A stretch of 64,000 bases of DNA from positions 156,792-220,791 of the forward strand of contig NZ_JAUSTO010000004.1 of the NCBI RefSeq assembly GCF_030812885.1, given 5' to 3'. The stretch comes from Moryella indoligenes (GTDB lineage: Bacteria > Bacillota > Clostridia > Lachnospirales > Lachnospiraceae). The first letter of the stretch is position 1. Each line of letters starts with the position of its first letter. Shown here piece after piece: positions 16,277-25,200 of the stretch. The translations under genes were made by a program, and so were the position numbers. The notes under the pieces were generated by a model. It saw only the letters and a program-made list of their open reading frames with translations. It made no database searches and was not told where the DNA came from.

Positions 16277-17107
16277 ATGGCAGAAGAAAGAAAGACAGTG
16301 AGAGAGCTCATCGAGGAGGGTCTCCGCGACACTGAGCGCCTCATTTCCCAGAAGCAATACAACCTGTCCATGATTCGCTCCCGGCAGACACTGGAGTATA
16401 TCGTAAAAAGTCAGTGCAGGCGCAGCAATATTCCCGATGGTGATCTGATGGTCATGATCGACGAGCTCTACCGCAAGGGAATCATTTCCCGTGATTCCTG
16501 TACAAGCTACCACAAAATCCGTATTTTAGGAAACAAAGCAGCACATGAGGGGGATAATAACGCCTATAACGCAAATAACTCCTACCAGCTGCTCAGCAAG
16601 GAGGTCTACTCCTACCACAGTGCGAGACCAGCACGAAGCAGCTCCACCTCCGGGCGCAGACCGAAGAGGCGGCGTCCCCGCTTTGAGCTCGCTGACCTGC
16701 TGAAGCTCCTCATCCCTGTTCTCGTGATCATTCTGGTGATTTCGATCATCCGCCTGTTCCATCCGGCGGACAGCGCAAAAAAAATGAGCAGCAGCGCAGC
16801 AGAGACCACACTCGCAGAGGAGAGCTCCGCGCCGGAAACCAGTGAGGCTGCTCCGGAATCAGTGATGATCTACACCACCACCAGTGCCCTGAATGTGCGC
16901 TCTGCTCCGACAACGGACGGTGAGCTTCTCACGACTCTGCCGGCCGGCACGGTACTTGACTATGTCGGCGCACACAGCGACCAGTGGGCCATCATCAATT
17001 ATAACGGCGGTCAGGCCTATGTCGCCTCGCAGTATATCAGCGCTGCTGAGGTACCGGCAGACACGACTCCCACGGACAACAGTGCGGAGGCGGAGCCCGC
17101 GGTATAA
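16277..17107 (+). CDS. DUF4145-like domain protein with transmembrane helix and SH3b domain
   Basis: Residues 10-112 are helical and resemble the DUF4145/HEPN-like fold (SRQTLEYIVKSQC, HKIRILGNKAAHEGD). A basic stretch (RRPKRRRPR, 127-135) precedes one transmembrane helix (141-160). After a Ser/Ala/Glu-rich linker, residues 196-256 form a bacterial SH3 domain (LNVRSAPTTDGELLTTLPAGT, then VASQYIS). The topology is inside to outside: the helical domain in the cytosol, SH3b at the wall. SH3b domains often bind peptidoglycan peptides. The ATG follows AAGGAGG. A terminator follows at 17167. The role is unknown; sensing the wall and passing it to an internal effector is a guess. Confidence 0.75.
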   Translation: MAEERKTVRELIEEGLRDTERLISQKQYNLSMIRSRQTLEYIVKSQCRRSNIPDGDLMVMIDELYRKGIISRDSCTSYHKIRILGNKAAHEGDNNAYNANNSYQLLSKEVYSYHSARPARSSSTSGRRPKRRRPRFELADLLKLLIPVLVIILVISIIRLFHPADSAKKMSSSAAETTLAEESSAPETSEAAPESVMIYTTTSALNVRSAPTTDGELLTTLPAGTVLDYVGAHSDQWAIINYNGGQAYVASQYISAAEVPADTTPTDNSAEAEPAV

Positions 17108-17166
17108 GCCGACAGCTGTGATTTCAGTATCAGTCTGACGAGAAGCGTTTCTGTCGCTCATCTGTA

Positions 17167-17203
17167 CCGACACCTTCACTTCGCCGAGTGAGTGTCGGTT
17201 TTT
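17167..17203 (+). terminator. Strong terminator just before the V-ATPase operon
   Basis: CCGACAC (17167-17173) pairs with GTGTCGG (17192-17198) around an inner TCACT/AGTGA stem, followed by TTTTT. It ends the SH3b gene but stands only a few bases before the GGAGG of the first ATPase gene, so it could also act as an attenuator of that operon. Confidence 0.85.
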
Positions 17204-17220
17204 CTATGGAGGACATAAAT

Positions 17221-17532
17221 ATGGACAATATTATCGAACAGCTGAATGATATTGAACACCGCGCCGCTGCAATTATGGAGGCTGCGATCCGGGGAAAAAA
17301 AGCTCTGACAGAGCGCTATGCCGCGGAGAGTGCCGACTGGGATGCGAAGCTTGCTGCCGACAGCGAGGCACAGATCGCCGCATTGCGAAAAAAAGCCGCA
17401 GAGAACACCGAGGCACTGCTCTCTGCGGAGCGAGAGTCCATCGACAGAGAGCGCAGGAAAATACTCGCTTCTTATGAGCAGAATCACGCGCTCTATACTG
17501 ATCGTCTGTTTGAGAGCATGACACAGGAGTGA
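17221..17532 (+). CDS. V-type ATPase peripheral stalk subunit (G/H type)
   Basis: A 103-residue, highly charged coiled coil (AAIMEAAIRGKKALTERYAAES, QIAALRKKAAENTEALLSAER) with no globular domain. First gene of the ATPase operon, in the place of NtpF of Enterococcus or subunit H of archaeal enzymes. It would pair with subunit E to form a peripheral stalk. The start at 17221 is chosen because GGAGG lies 8 bases upstream; in-frame ATGs at 17188 and 17206 lie in or next to the terminator. The assignment rests on size, coiled coil and position. Confidence 0.78.
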   Translation: MDNIIEQLNDIEHRAAAIMEAAIRGKKALTERYAAESADWDAKLAADSEAQIAALRKKAAENTEALLSAERESIDRERRKILASYEQNHALYTDRLFESMTQE

Positions 17533-17536
17533 CAGC

Positions 17537-18601
17537 ATGGGGAACCTATATCGCTACAGCGCAATATCCACCAAGCTTCGTGCCATGCGCCGGCAGCTCA
17601 TTCCGGACAGCGCATTCCGCGAGCTGGCTCACTGCGGAACAGTTCCGGATATTATCCGCAGTCTGGAGGAATATCCGCAGTATCAGGAAATCTTCTTAAG
17701 TGTTGATCCCGAGACTCTGCACCGCGATGAGCTGGAGCGACTGCTCCTGACCGATCAGTACGCAGATTTTCTTCGTCTCTACCGCTTTGCAGACGGCGCA
17801 CAGCGAAAATGCCTCGATCTGGAGCTGATGCGCTTTGAGACGGTGCTCTTAAAGCGCTGCCTCCGCTGCCTCTTTGGACAGCTCCCGGCACTGGATCTCT
17901 CCCACTTTCACGACTTCTTTCTGCGGCACGGAAACATCGATTTTTCCCGGGTGACTGCCGCAAAGAGCTTTGATGAATTTACGGAAGCTCTGCATGGGAG
18001 TCGCTACGCCACTGCTTTTCAGGCACTTTCCGGAAACACTAAGGTGCAGCTTCTGGACTGCGAGACTGCCCTGGACATCTGGCATTTTCGCACTGTCTGG
18101 CATATCGCACAGCAGGGATTGTCCAAAGAGGATGCCGCATTCTTCTGTCAGATGAAGGGCGCGCAGATTGATCTTCTGAACCTGCAGTGGATACGTCGCG
18201 CAAAGCTCTACTACCACATGACAGCAGAACAAATACGTCCGCTGCTCATCCCGCTCCGCGGAAGATTAAGACGGGGGGAGCTGGAACACTTCCTCAGCAC
18301 AGATACGGAGGCCGCCTTCCTGTCCGCACTCCACGACAGCGCCTACAGGCGCGAGGCAGCCGCCCTCTCCTCCGATATCCCGGATATGGAGGTTCTCTGC
18401 AATACCGTACTGGATCACCTCTGCCGTCTCGCCATAAAAAAAGAGCCCTACTCCTGTGCAGTCATCTTTGAATATCTGCGCGCAAGAGAGGAAGAAATAA
18501 AGCGCATCATAAGTGTGACTGAGGCCGTTCGCTACGGACTCTCTCCGGAAGAAACCGTTTCTGATATACTGAAGCTGGATCACAGGAGGTCATTTGCATG
18601 A
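17537..18601 (+). CDS. ntpC: V-type ATPase subunit C (d-like)
   Basis: A 354-residue all-helical protein of the V-ATPase C/d family, which sits as a socket between the central shaft (D/F) and the membrane K ring. Typical features are LYRYSAISTKLRAMRRQLI at the start and repeated three-helix units. There are no membrane segments. AGGAG precedes the ATG, and the stop overlaps the next gene by 4 bases. Confidence 0.88.
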   Translation: MGNLYRYSAISTKLRAMRRQLIPDSAFRELAHCGTVPDIIRSLEEYPQYQEIFLSVDPETLHRDELERLLLTDQYADFLRLYRFADGAQRKCLDLELMRFETVLLKRCLRCLFGQLPALDLSHFHDFFLRHGNIDFSRVTAAKSFDEFTEALHGSRYATAFQALSGNTKVQLLDCETALDIWHFRTVWHIAQQGLSKEDAAFFCQMKGAQIDLLNLQWIRRAKLYYHMTAEQIRPLLIPLRGRLRRGELEHFLSTDTEAAFLSALHDSAYRREAAALSSDIPDMEVLCNTVLDHLCRLAIKKEPYSCAVIFEYLRAREEEIKRIISVTEAVRYGLSPEETVSDILKLDHRRSFA

Positions 18602-20529
18602 TTGAAGCTATGTATTTTGTCACTGTCACCGGCCCCAAGGAGGATCTGGAGCGCGTGACAGATCAGTATCTCAGCCAGTATTCCATCCAGCTGGAGAATG
18701 CACTGACTGTTCTTCGAAATAACGCAAAACTCGTCCCTCTGACGGACAAGGATCCGTACCGGGAGATCTATGCGCAGTCGGAGAATATGCGCCCCGCCTT
18801 TGGCGACCTGCGGACTGCGAAACTTCACACTCTCTCCGCCGATCGCGCGGTAGAGATCGTTCATGAGCTCTCTGACGCGATGGACGGCCCAAACCGGGAG
18901 CTGACAGCGCTCCGGGAAGAGAAGCAGGCCCTGGAGGAGCGTCTCTCTCTGATGGAGCAGTTCATCGGCCTGAACTACGACCTTGACACCATCCTCCATT
19001 TCAAGTATCTCCGCTACCGCTTCGGCCGTATCTCCAAGGAATATTACGCGGAGATGATGGAATATGTCATCTCCCGCGGCGATTCTATCTTCACCACCTG
19101 CCGTAGCTATGATGACTATGTCTGGGGCGTCTATTTCGTTCCCGAAGCGATCAGTGCCCGTGTCGATTCCGTCTACGCCTCCCTGCACTTCGAGCGCTTC
19201 TTCCTCCCGGACGAATATACCGGCACCCCGCAAGAGGCAAGCCGGGCTCTGCAGGAAAAAATCGCAGACACTGACCAGAAAATTGCAGCCGTGAGCCAGA
19301 AGCTCTCCGCAATGCTGGAGGAGTGGAAGTCCGACTTTCTCTCTGCCAATCGCCTTCTGGAACAGAAATCCCGCTTCTTCGGAGTCCGCCGGCTCGCAGC
19401 CTTCTCAAAGCACGACGGCGGAACCTACTACATTCTCTGCGGCTGGATGCGGAAGAAAGAGGCGCTCTCCCTGAAACGGGAGCTGGATCCGGATCCGCTG
19501 ACTTACTGCGTCGTAGAGAAGGACAGACCGGATGTGGTAAAGCCCCCTCCCACTCTGCTGAAAAACGGACCGCTGACGCGCCCCTTTGAGCTTTTCGTGG
19601 AGATGTACGGACTGCCGAACTACCGCGAGCTGGATCCGACCTCTCTGATTGCGTTCTCCTACTCCTTCTTTTTCGGCTTTATGTTCGGAGATCTGGGACA
19701 GGGACTCTGCCTCGCGCTGATCGGCGCCATCATCGCCAGAAGAAAGAACTCCCGGCTCGGCGCCATCATTGCCCGCTGCGGTATCTTCTCCGCGGTCTTC
19801 GGCGTACTCTTCGGCTCCGTCTTCGGCCTTGAGGATATGATCCCGGCGCTCTGGCTCCGCCCCGCCGAGGCACTGATGCAGCTTCCGGGCATAGGAAAGC
19901 TGAACGCCGTCTTCATCATAGCGATCTTGATCGGCATGTGTATGATCCTTCTGATGATGGGCTTCAGTGTGGTCAATCATCTGAGACTCCGCGAGCCCGG
20001 AGAGGCATATTTCGACACAAATGGGCTCGCCGGAATGGTCTTCTACTTGAGCCTCCTGTCTGTGGTGCTGCTCGCCCTCACTGGCCGCAGCATTCCGGGA
20101 CATCAGCTCATGGCGCTGCTCTTTGCGCTGCCGCTTCTTCTGATTTTCTTAAAGGAGCCGCTCTCCGCAAGGCTGCTTGGCCAAAAGCACGAGGAGAAGG
20201 AGGATCCGGTTATGTTCATCGTACAGGGCTTCTTTGAGCTCTTCGAGGTGCTGCTCAGCTACTTCTCGAACACGCTCTCCTTTGTCCGTGTGGGTGCCTT
20301 CGCAGTGAGCCACGCCTCCATGATGGGAGTGGTGCTGATGCTCTCCGGAGCCGGAAGCGGCCAGATCGGGTGGCCCGGCATCGTCCTCGGAAATATCTTT
20401 GTCTGCTGTATGGAGGGACTGATCGTCGGGATTCAGGTGCTCCGGCTGGAATATTACGAGCTGTTCAGCCGCTTCTATCGCGGCGACGGACGCCCCTTCA
20501 AGCCCTATAATCTGAAGCAGTCTGTGTAG
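18598..20529 (+). CDS. ntpI: V-type ATPase membrane subunit I (a-like)
   Basis: 643 residues: a cytoplasmic N-terminal half of about 335 residues with two coiled stretches (EDLERVTDQYLSQYS; LTALREEKQALEERLSLMEQ), then several transmembrane helices from about 345 to 625. The critical ion-path arginine is visible as R564 in SFVRVGAFAVSHASM. It forms the stator half-channel against the K ring. It overlaps the upstream gene by 4 bases and has AGGAGG before the ATG. Confidence 0.94.
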   Translation: MIEAMYFVTVTGPKEDLERVTDQYLSQYSIQLENALTVLRNNAKLVPLTDKDPYREIYAQSENMRPAFGDLRTAKLHTLSADRAVEIVHELSDAMDGPNRELTALREEKQALEERLSLMEQFIGLNYDLDTILHFKYLRYRFGRISKEYYAEMMEYVISRGDSIFTTCRSYDDYVWGVYFVPEAISARVDSVYASLHFERFFLPDEYTGTPQEASRALQEKIADTDQKIAAVSQKLSAMLEEWKSDFLSANRLLEQKSRFFGVRRLAAFSKHDGGTYYILCGWMRKKEALSLKRELDPDPLTYCVVEKDRPDVVKPPPTLLKNGPLTRPFELFVEMYGLPNYRELDPTSLIAFSYSFFFGFMFGDLGQGLCLALIGAIIARRKNSRLGAIIARCGIFSAVFGVLFGSVFGLEDMIPALWLRPAEALMQLPGIGKLNAVFIIAILIGMCMILLMMGFSVVNHLRLREPGEAYFDTNGLAGMVFYLSLLSVVLLALTGRSIPGHQLMALLFALPLLLIFLKEPLSARLLGQKHEEKEDPVMFIVQGFFELFEVLLSYFSNTLSFVRVGAFAVSHASMMGVVLMLSGAGSGQIGWPGIVLGNIFVCCMEGLIVGIQVLRLEYYELFSRFYRGDGRPFKPYNLKQSV

Positions 20530-20604
20530 ACTGTACGCACGGAACGGAGTGACCTGCACCTTGGCAGATTTTCTGAATTATCTTAAAAAGACAGGAGAAA
20601 AATC

Positions 20605-21042
20605 ATGACTACACTTGTAAAGCTTACGCTCGCCGCTGCACTGATCTTAAGCATCGTTGTTCCTTTTGCCGCATTTTCCGCAGGTGCCAGAACAAAGGGA
20701 CGCTATAAAACTGCTCTCGCAATGAACCTCTTCGCCTTCTTCGGCATTCTCTGCCTCACGACTGTGCTGCTCTTAAATGGCAATGCCTATGCCGCAGAGA
20801 CAGCAAAAGAAACGGGCAGTGCTCTGAGCAGCGCGGGTCTTGGCTACATCGCCGCGGCGCTCTCTGTGGGCCTCGCCTGCATCGGCGGCGGCATCGCCGT
20901 CTCCTCTGCCGCAAGCGCCGCTCTCGGCGCCATCAGTGAGGACTCCTCCGTCCTCGGTAAGTCCCTGATCTTCGTGGGACTTGCAGAGGGCGTATGCCTC
21001 TACGGCCTCATCATCGCTTTTATGATCCTCGGCCAGCTGTAA
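20605..21042 (+). CDS. ntpK: V-type ATPase rotor-ring subunit K
   Basis: A four-helix proteolipid of 145 residues (helices at about 5-27, 36-57, 77-108, 118-142). Only the second hairpin has the ion-binding carboxylate, E128 in GLAEGVCLYGLI; helix 2 has none. The glycine-rich helix 3 (GLACIGGGIAVSSAASAALGAI) packs the ring. This is one carboxylate per four helices, as in V-type rather than F-type rings. Whether it carries Na+ or H+ cannot be decided by eye. Confidence 0.92.
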   Translation: MTTLVKLTLAAALILSIVVPFAAFSAGARTKGRYKTALAMNLFAFFGILCLTTVLLLNGNAYAAETAKETGSALSSAGLGYIAAALSVGLACIGGGIAVSSAASAALGAISEDSSVLGKSLIFVGLAEGVCLYGLIIAFMILGQL

Positions 21043-21058
21043 GTATGCGAGGCAGGCC

Positions 21059-21367
21059 ATGAAACTATATCTCATCAGTGACAGTCTGGACTCCCTCACC
21101 GGAATGCGACTCGCAGGCGTTGAGGGCTGTCTGGTACACACCGAGGCGGAACTCTTAGAGGCGCTGACCAGAGCGGTGAATGATCCCTCTGTGGGTATCG
21201 TCCTCCTCACCGAGCACTTCAGCCGGGAATACCCTGCGCTTGTCGCAGAGTTCAAGCTGAACCGCCACCTTCCGCTGTTTGTGGACATTCCCAACCGCAG
21301 CGGTACGGGAAGAAGCGCCGATTTTATCACGGCATATGTCAGCGACGCCATCGGACTGAAGCTGTAG
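21059..21367 (+). CDS. ntpG: V-type ATPase subunit F
   Basis: A 102-residue alpha/beta protein (MKLYLISDSLDSLTGMRLAG, VGIVLLTEHFSREYP, LPLFVDIPNRSG), typical of subunit F of the central shaft, which binds subunit D. It is 16 bases after ntpK and 19 before ntpE. Its position before subunit E differs from the usual order in which F lies between C and A. Confidence 0.88.
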   Translation: MKLYLISDSLDSLTGMRLAGVEGCLVHTEAELLEALTRAVNDPSVGIVLLTEHFSREYPALVAEFKLNRHLPLFVDIPNRSGTGRSADFITAYVSDAIGLKL

Positions 21368-21386
21368 GGCGCACAGGGAGACAGCA

Positions 21387-21992
21387 ATGAATACAGAAGA
21401 AAAACTGAAGCACTTTAAGGAAATCTGTGAGTCGGACGTCCGCATTCGGGCGGAAAAGCTCCTGTCCGAGCAGCGGGAGACACTGGAAAGCCGTTTTGCC
21501 GCACACAGGGAGGCGGCGCTCCATCACCAGAGCATGCAGCTCCAGCTCGAGGAGGAGCGCATTGCCCGGGAGCAGAACAAGGAATATTCTCTGAAGCTCA
21601 CAGAGCTGCGGCGCGAGATCGGCGAGCTGCGACGTGAGCTGAAGGATCAGCTTTTTGTAGAGCTTCGGGACCGCCTCGCCAACTTTATGGAGACGCCGGC
21701 CTACCTGACTCTTCTGAAAAAGCAGATTAGTGCCGCAAAGGAATTCGCAGGAGAGGATGAGATCCGCATCTATCTTGATCCCGCCGATGAACCTCTCCTG
21801 AAAAAGCTCTCACTTGCACTCAGCACGGAGCTCACCCTGAGCCGCTACTCCTTCCTGGGCGGTACCAGAGCGGTGATTCCCGCCAAAAATATTCTGATTG
21901 ACAATTCCTTTGAGACAAAGCTCGAGGATGCCCGTGCATCCTTCCGCTTTACGCTGGAGAGCGAACACGGAGGTGAGGCACAGGATGAATAA
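21387..21992 (+). CDS. ntpE: V-type ATPase subunit E
   Basis: 201 residues. A long N-terminal coiled coil (to about 110) with many Glu, Arg and Gln, then a C-terminal alpha/beta part (EIRIYLDPADEPLLKKLS, ILIDNSFETKLEDARASFR) that contacts the top of the A3B3 head. It is a peripheral stalk partner of the first gene of the operon. The stop overlaps the ntpA start by 8 bases. Confidence 0.9.
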   Translation: MNTEEKLKHFKEICESDVRIRAEKLLSEQRETLESRFAAHREAALHHQSMQLQLEEERIAREQNKEYSLKLTELRREIGELRRELKDQLFVELRDRLANFMETPAYLTLLKKQISAAKEFAGEDEIRIYLDPADEPLLKKLSLALSTELTLSRYSFLGGTRAVIPAKNILIDNSFETKLEDARASFRFTLESEHGGEAQDE

Positions 21993-23751
21993 GACCGGAG
22001 TTATTTTTTCAATCAACGGGCCCATCGTAAAGACCCGCGGCGACAGCGGCTTCACGCTGCACGAGATGGTCTATGTCGGACCGGAGCGTCTGGTCGGTGA
22101 GATCATCGGTCTCGACACAGAGAGCACCACTGTCGAGGTATATGAGGAGACAAGCGGACTGAAGCCCGGACAGACAGTCTCGGGAACCGGGGCGCCGGTC
22201 TCCGTCACGCTCGCCCCCGGCATCCTGCACAACATTTTCGACGGCATCGAACGCCCGCTTACAGAGATCGGCAGACGCAGCGGCTGTTTTATTGCAAGAG
22301 GCGTCTCCGTATCCAGCCTTGATGAGGAGAAGCTGTGGCACGCACATCTCACCGTATCCGAAGGCGATACCGTGCGCGGCGGCGAGGTGATCGCGGAGGT
22401 ACAGGAGACCGCCGCAATTCTCCACAAAGTTATGCTGTCCCCGCTGCTCTCCGGGCGTGTGAGCTCCGTCGTTCCGGACGGCAACTACCGCATCTGCGAT
22501 ACGCTCTTCACGCTCACAGAGGATGATGGCACGGAGCACCCCGTCACCATGACGCAGCACTGGCCCATACGCCTCGCCCGCCCGGTCTCACGGCGCTACT
22601 CCGCCACAGAACCGCTGGTCACGGGACAGCGTATCCTCGATACCGTATTTCCCATCGCGAAGGGTGGCACGGCAGCGATTCCGGGCGGCTTCGGAACGGG
22701 AAAGACCATGACGCAGCATCAGATCGCCAAGTGGGCCAATGCCGACATCATCATCTACATTGGCTGCGGCGAGCGGGGAAATGAGATGACACAGGTACTG
22801 GAGGAGTTCTCAGAGCTCATGGATCCCCGCAGCGGGAATCCGCTTCTGGATCGCACCGTACTCATCGCGAATACCAGCAATATGCCGGTCGCAGCCCGTG
22901 AGGCGAGCCTTTACTCCGGTCTGACTCTGGCAGAATACTACAGAGATATGGGCTACGACGTCGCCATCATGGCGGACTCCACCTCGCGCTGGGCAGAGGC
23001 GCTGCGCGAGCTCTCCGGCCGTCTGGAGGAGATGCCCGCGGAGGAGGGCTTTCCCTCCTATCTCGCGAGTCGCCTCTCCGGCTTCTATGAGCGCGCCGGA
23101 GCCATGCGTAATCTGAATGGAAGCGAGGGCTCTGTCTCTATCATCGGCGCAGTTTCACCGCAGGGCGGTGATTTCTCCGAACCGGTGACACAGAATACCC
23201 GCCGCTTCGTGCGCTGCTTCTGGGGGCTCGACAAAAACCTCGCCTACGCCAGACATTTTCCCGCGATTCAGTGGATGGGCAGCTACTCTGAGTATCTGAG
23301 TGACCTTGCGCCCTGGTACAGCGCCCATGTGGACAAGCGCTTCATGGATTACCGCAATCAGCTGGTGCGCATACTCACAAAGGAAGCCTCTCTGATGGAA
23401 ATCGTAAAGCTGATCGGCTCTGATGTGCTGCCGGATGACCAGCGCCTCACGCTGGAGATCGCCCGGGTGATACGCCTCGGCTTTTTGCAGCAGAACGCCT
23501 TTCATGCGGAGGATACCTGTGTTCCCCTGAAAAAGCAGTTCCTCATGATGGATACGATTCTGTATCTCTATCGCCGCTCTGCGGAGCTGATTCGCATGGG
23601 TATGCCGATGTCCGTTTTGAAGGCACAGGGCATCTATGATAAAGTGATCGCTATCAAATATGACGTGCCGAACGCGCACCCGGAGCTCTTTGATGACTAT
23701 AAAAAAGACATTGACCGCTTCTATGATGCTGTCGTCGAAAAGAATGCATAA
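21985..23751 (+). CDS. ntpA: V-type ATPase catalytic subunit A
   Basis: 588 residues. The Walker A motif is GGFGTGKT at 234-241 (the commoner form is GPFGSGKT), followed by IIIYIGCGERGNEMTQVLEEF with the catalytic Glu, and DVAIMADSTSRWAEALRE. The large insertion typical of A subunits (about 115-185) is present. Start at 21985 inside the end of ntpE, after GGAGG; the frame is open further upstream without similarity. It hydrolyses or makes ATP in the A3B3 head. Confidence 0.96.
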   Translation: MNKTGVIFSINGPIVKTRGDSGFTLHEMVYVGPERLVGEIIGLDTESTTVEVYEETSGLKPGQTVSGTGAPVSVTLAPGILHNIFDGIERPLTEIGRRSGCFIARGVSVSSLDEEKLWHAHLTVSEGDTVRGGEVIAEVQETAAILHKVMLSPLLSGRVSSVVPDGNYRICDTLFTLTEDDGTEHPVTMTQHWPIRLARPVSRRYSATEPLVTGQRILDTVFPIAKGGTAAIPGGFGTGKTMTQHQIAKWANADIIIYIGCGERGNEMTQVLEEFSELMDPRSGNPLLDRTVLIANTSNMPVAAREASLYSGLTLAEYYRDMGYDVAIMADSTSRWAEALRELSGRLEEMPAEEGFPSYLASRLSGFYERAGAMRNLNGSEGSVSIIGAVSPQGGDFSEPVTQNTRRFVRCFWGLDKNLAYARHFPAIQWMGSYSEYLSDLAPWYSAHVDKRFMDYRNQLVRILTKEASLMEIVKLIGSDVLPDDQRLTLEIARVIRLGFLQQNAFHAEDTCVPLKKQFLMMDTILYLYRRSAELIRMGMPMSVLKAQGIYDKVIAIKYDVPNAHPELFDDYKKDIDRFYDAVVEKNA

Positions 23752-23765
23752 AGGAGGCTGATGCT

Positions 23766-25196
23766 ATGGCAATCGAATATCTCGGCTTGAGCTCGGTCAA
23801 CGGGCCCCTCGCAGTACTGAAGGGTGTCCGCAATGCAGCCTACGACGAAATCGTGGAGATGAAGATGAATGACAGCGAGCGGAAGCTGGGCCGCATCATA
23901 GAAATCCATGATGATACGGCTGTCATTCAGGTCTACGAGGGCACGGAGGGCATGGCGCTGAAGAACACGCACACGCGCCTCACCGGCCATCCCATGATGC
24001 TTGGAGTCTCCGAGGATATGCTGGGCCGCAGCTTCAACGGAATTGGGGAGCCCATTGATGATCTGGGCCCCATCCGCACTGAGAAGCTTCTGGATGTGAA
24101 CGGTCAGCCCCTGAATCCTGTGATGCGTGAGTACCCGCGGAACTATATCCGTACCGGGATCTCTGCAATCGACGGACTGATGACGCTGATCCGCGGGCAA
24201 AAGCTCCCCATCTTCTCCGGCAACGGGTTGCCGCACGATCAGCTCGCGGCGCAGCTGGTGCGTCAGTCCTCTCTCGGCGACAGCGCCGGGGAGAGCGACA
24301 AATTTGCAGTGATCTTTGCCGCCATGGGAGTGAAGCACGACGAGGCAGCGTATTTCCGCCGCACCTTCGAGGAGAGCGGCGTCTCCTCTCACGTCGCTTC
24401 CTTTATCAATCTGGCAAATGATCCCGTCGTCGAGCGTCTCATCACGCCGAAGGTCGCCCTGACGCTCGCGGAATATCTCGCCTTTGAGCGGCATATGCAT
24501 ATTCTCGTTATTATGACAGATATGACAAGCTACGCCGAGGCCCTGCGTGAGGTCTCCTCCTCCAAGGGAGAGATCCCCTCGAGAAAGGGCTTTCCGGGCT
24601 ATCTCTACTCGGATCTCGCGACCATCTACGAGCGCGCCGGTATTGTGAGCGGGGTGGAGGGCTCTGTCACCCAGATTCCGATACTCACCATGCCAAACGA
24701 CGACATTACCCATCCTGTCCCGGACCTCACGGGTTATATCACAGAGGGGCAGATCGTGCTGGATCGCGAGCTGCATGGGCAGAGCATATATCCGCCGATC
24801 GCAGTACTGCCAAGCCTCTCCCGTCTCATGAAGGATGGTATCGGAGAGGGCTATACCCGCGCAGATCATCAGGATGTCGCAAATCAGCTATTCTCCTGCT
24901 ACGCAAAAGTGGGGGATGCGCGCGCACTGGCCAGTGTCATCGGCGAGGATGAGCTGTCCCCCGGCGACCGGCAGTACTTAAGCTTCGGCGAACAGTTTGA
25001 GCAGCGCTTCCTTCAGCAGCGCCCCGATGAAAACCGAACCATACTTACAACCCTTGAGATCGGCTGGAAGCTGCTGGGACTGCTGCCGCGCACGGAGCTG
25101 GACCGCATTGACACCAAGGTGCTGGATCAGCACTACAGGCCCACCGCTCTGGACGAATTCGGCGAGCTGAACTATACTCAGGGAGACGGAGATTGA
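23766..25196 (+). CDS. ntpB: V-type ATPase subunit B
   Basis: 476 residues, the non-catalytic nucleotide-site subunit. The start MAIEYLGLSSVNGPLAVLKG and the core YIRTGISAIDGLMTLIRGQK, LPIFSGNGLPHDQLAAQLVRQ are typical. The P-loop is degenerate (SGNGLPHD), as is normal for B. AAGGAGG precedes the ATG, 14 bases after ntpA. Together with A it forms the hexameric head. Confidence 0.96.
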   Translation: MAIEYLGLSSVNGPLAVLKGVRNAAYDEIVEMKMNDSERKLGRIIEIHDDTAVIQVYEGTEGMALKNTHTRLTGHPMMLGVSEDMLGRSFNGIGEPIDDLGPIRTEKLLDVNGQPLNPVMREYPRNYIRTGISAIDGLMTLIRGQKLPIFSGNGLPHDQLAAQLVRQSSLGDSAGESDKFAVIFAAMGVKHDEAAYFRRTFEESGVSSHVASFINLANDPVVERLITPKVALTLAEYLAFERHMHILVIMTDMTSYAEALREVSSSKGEIPSRKGFPGYLYSDLATIYERAGIVSGVEGSVTQIPILTMPNDDITHPVPDLTGYITEGQIVLDRELHGQSIYPPIAVLPSLSRLMKDGIGEGYTRADHQDVANQLFSCYAKVGDARALASVIGEDELSPGDRQYLSFGEQFEQRFLQQRPDENRTILTTLEIGWKLLGLLPRTELDRIDTKVLDQHYRPTALDEFGELNYTQGDGD

Positions 25197-25200
25197 TGTT

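Noticed and set aside
16054..16371. Upstream extension of trmB
   Set aside because: The frame stays open but overlaps the promoter and start of the divergent gene and has no similarity; the ATG at 16053 has a proper ribosome-binding site.
23721..24869. Minus-strand open frame of 382 codons
   Set aside because: Antisense to ntpA end and ntpB, which are certain; no similarity.
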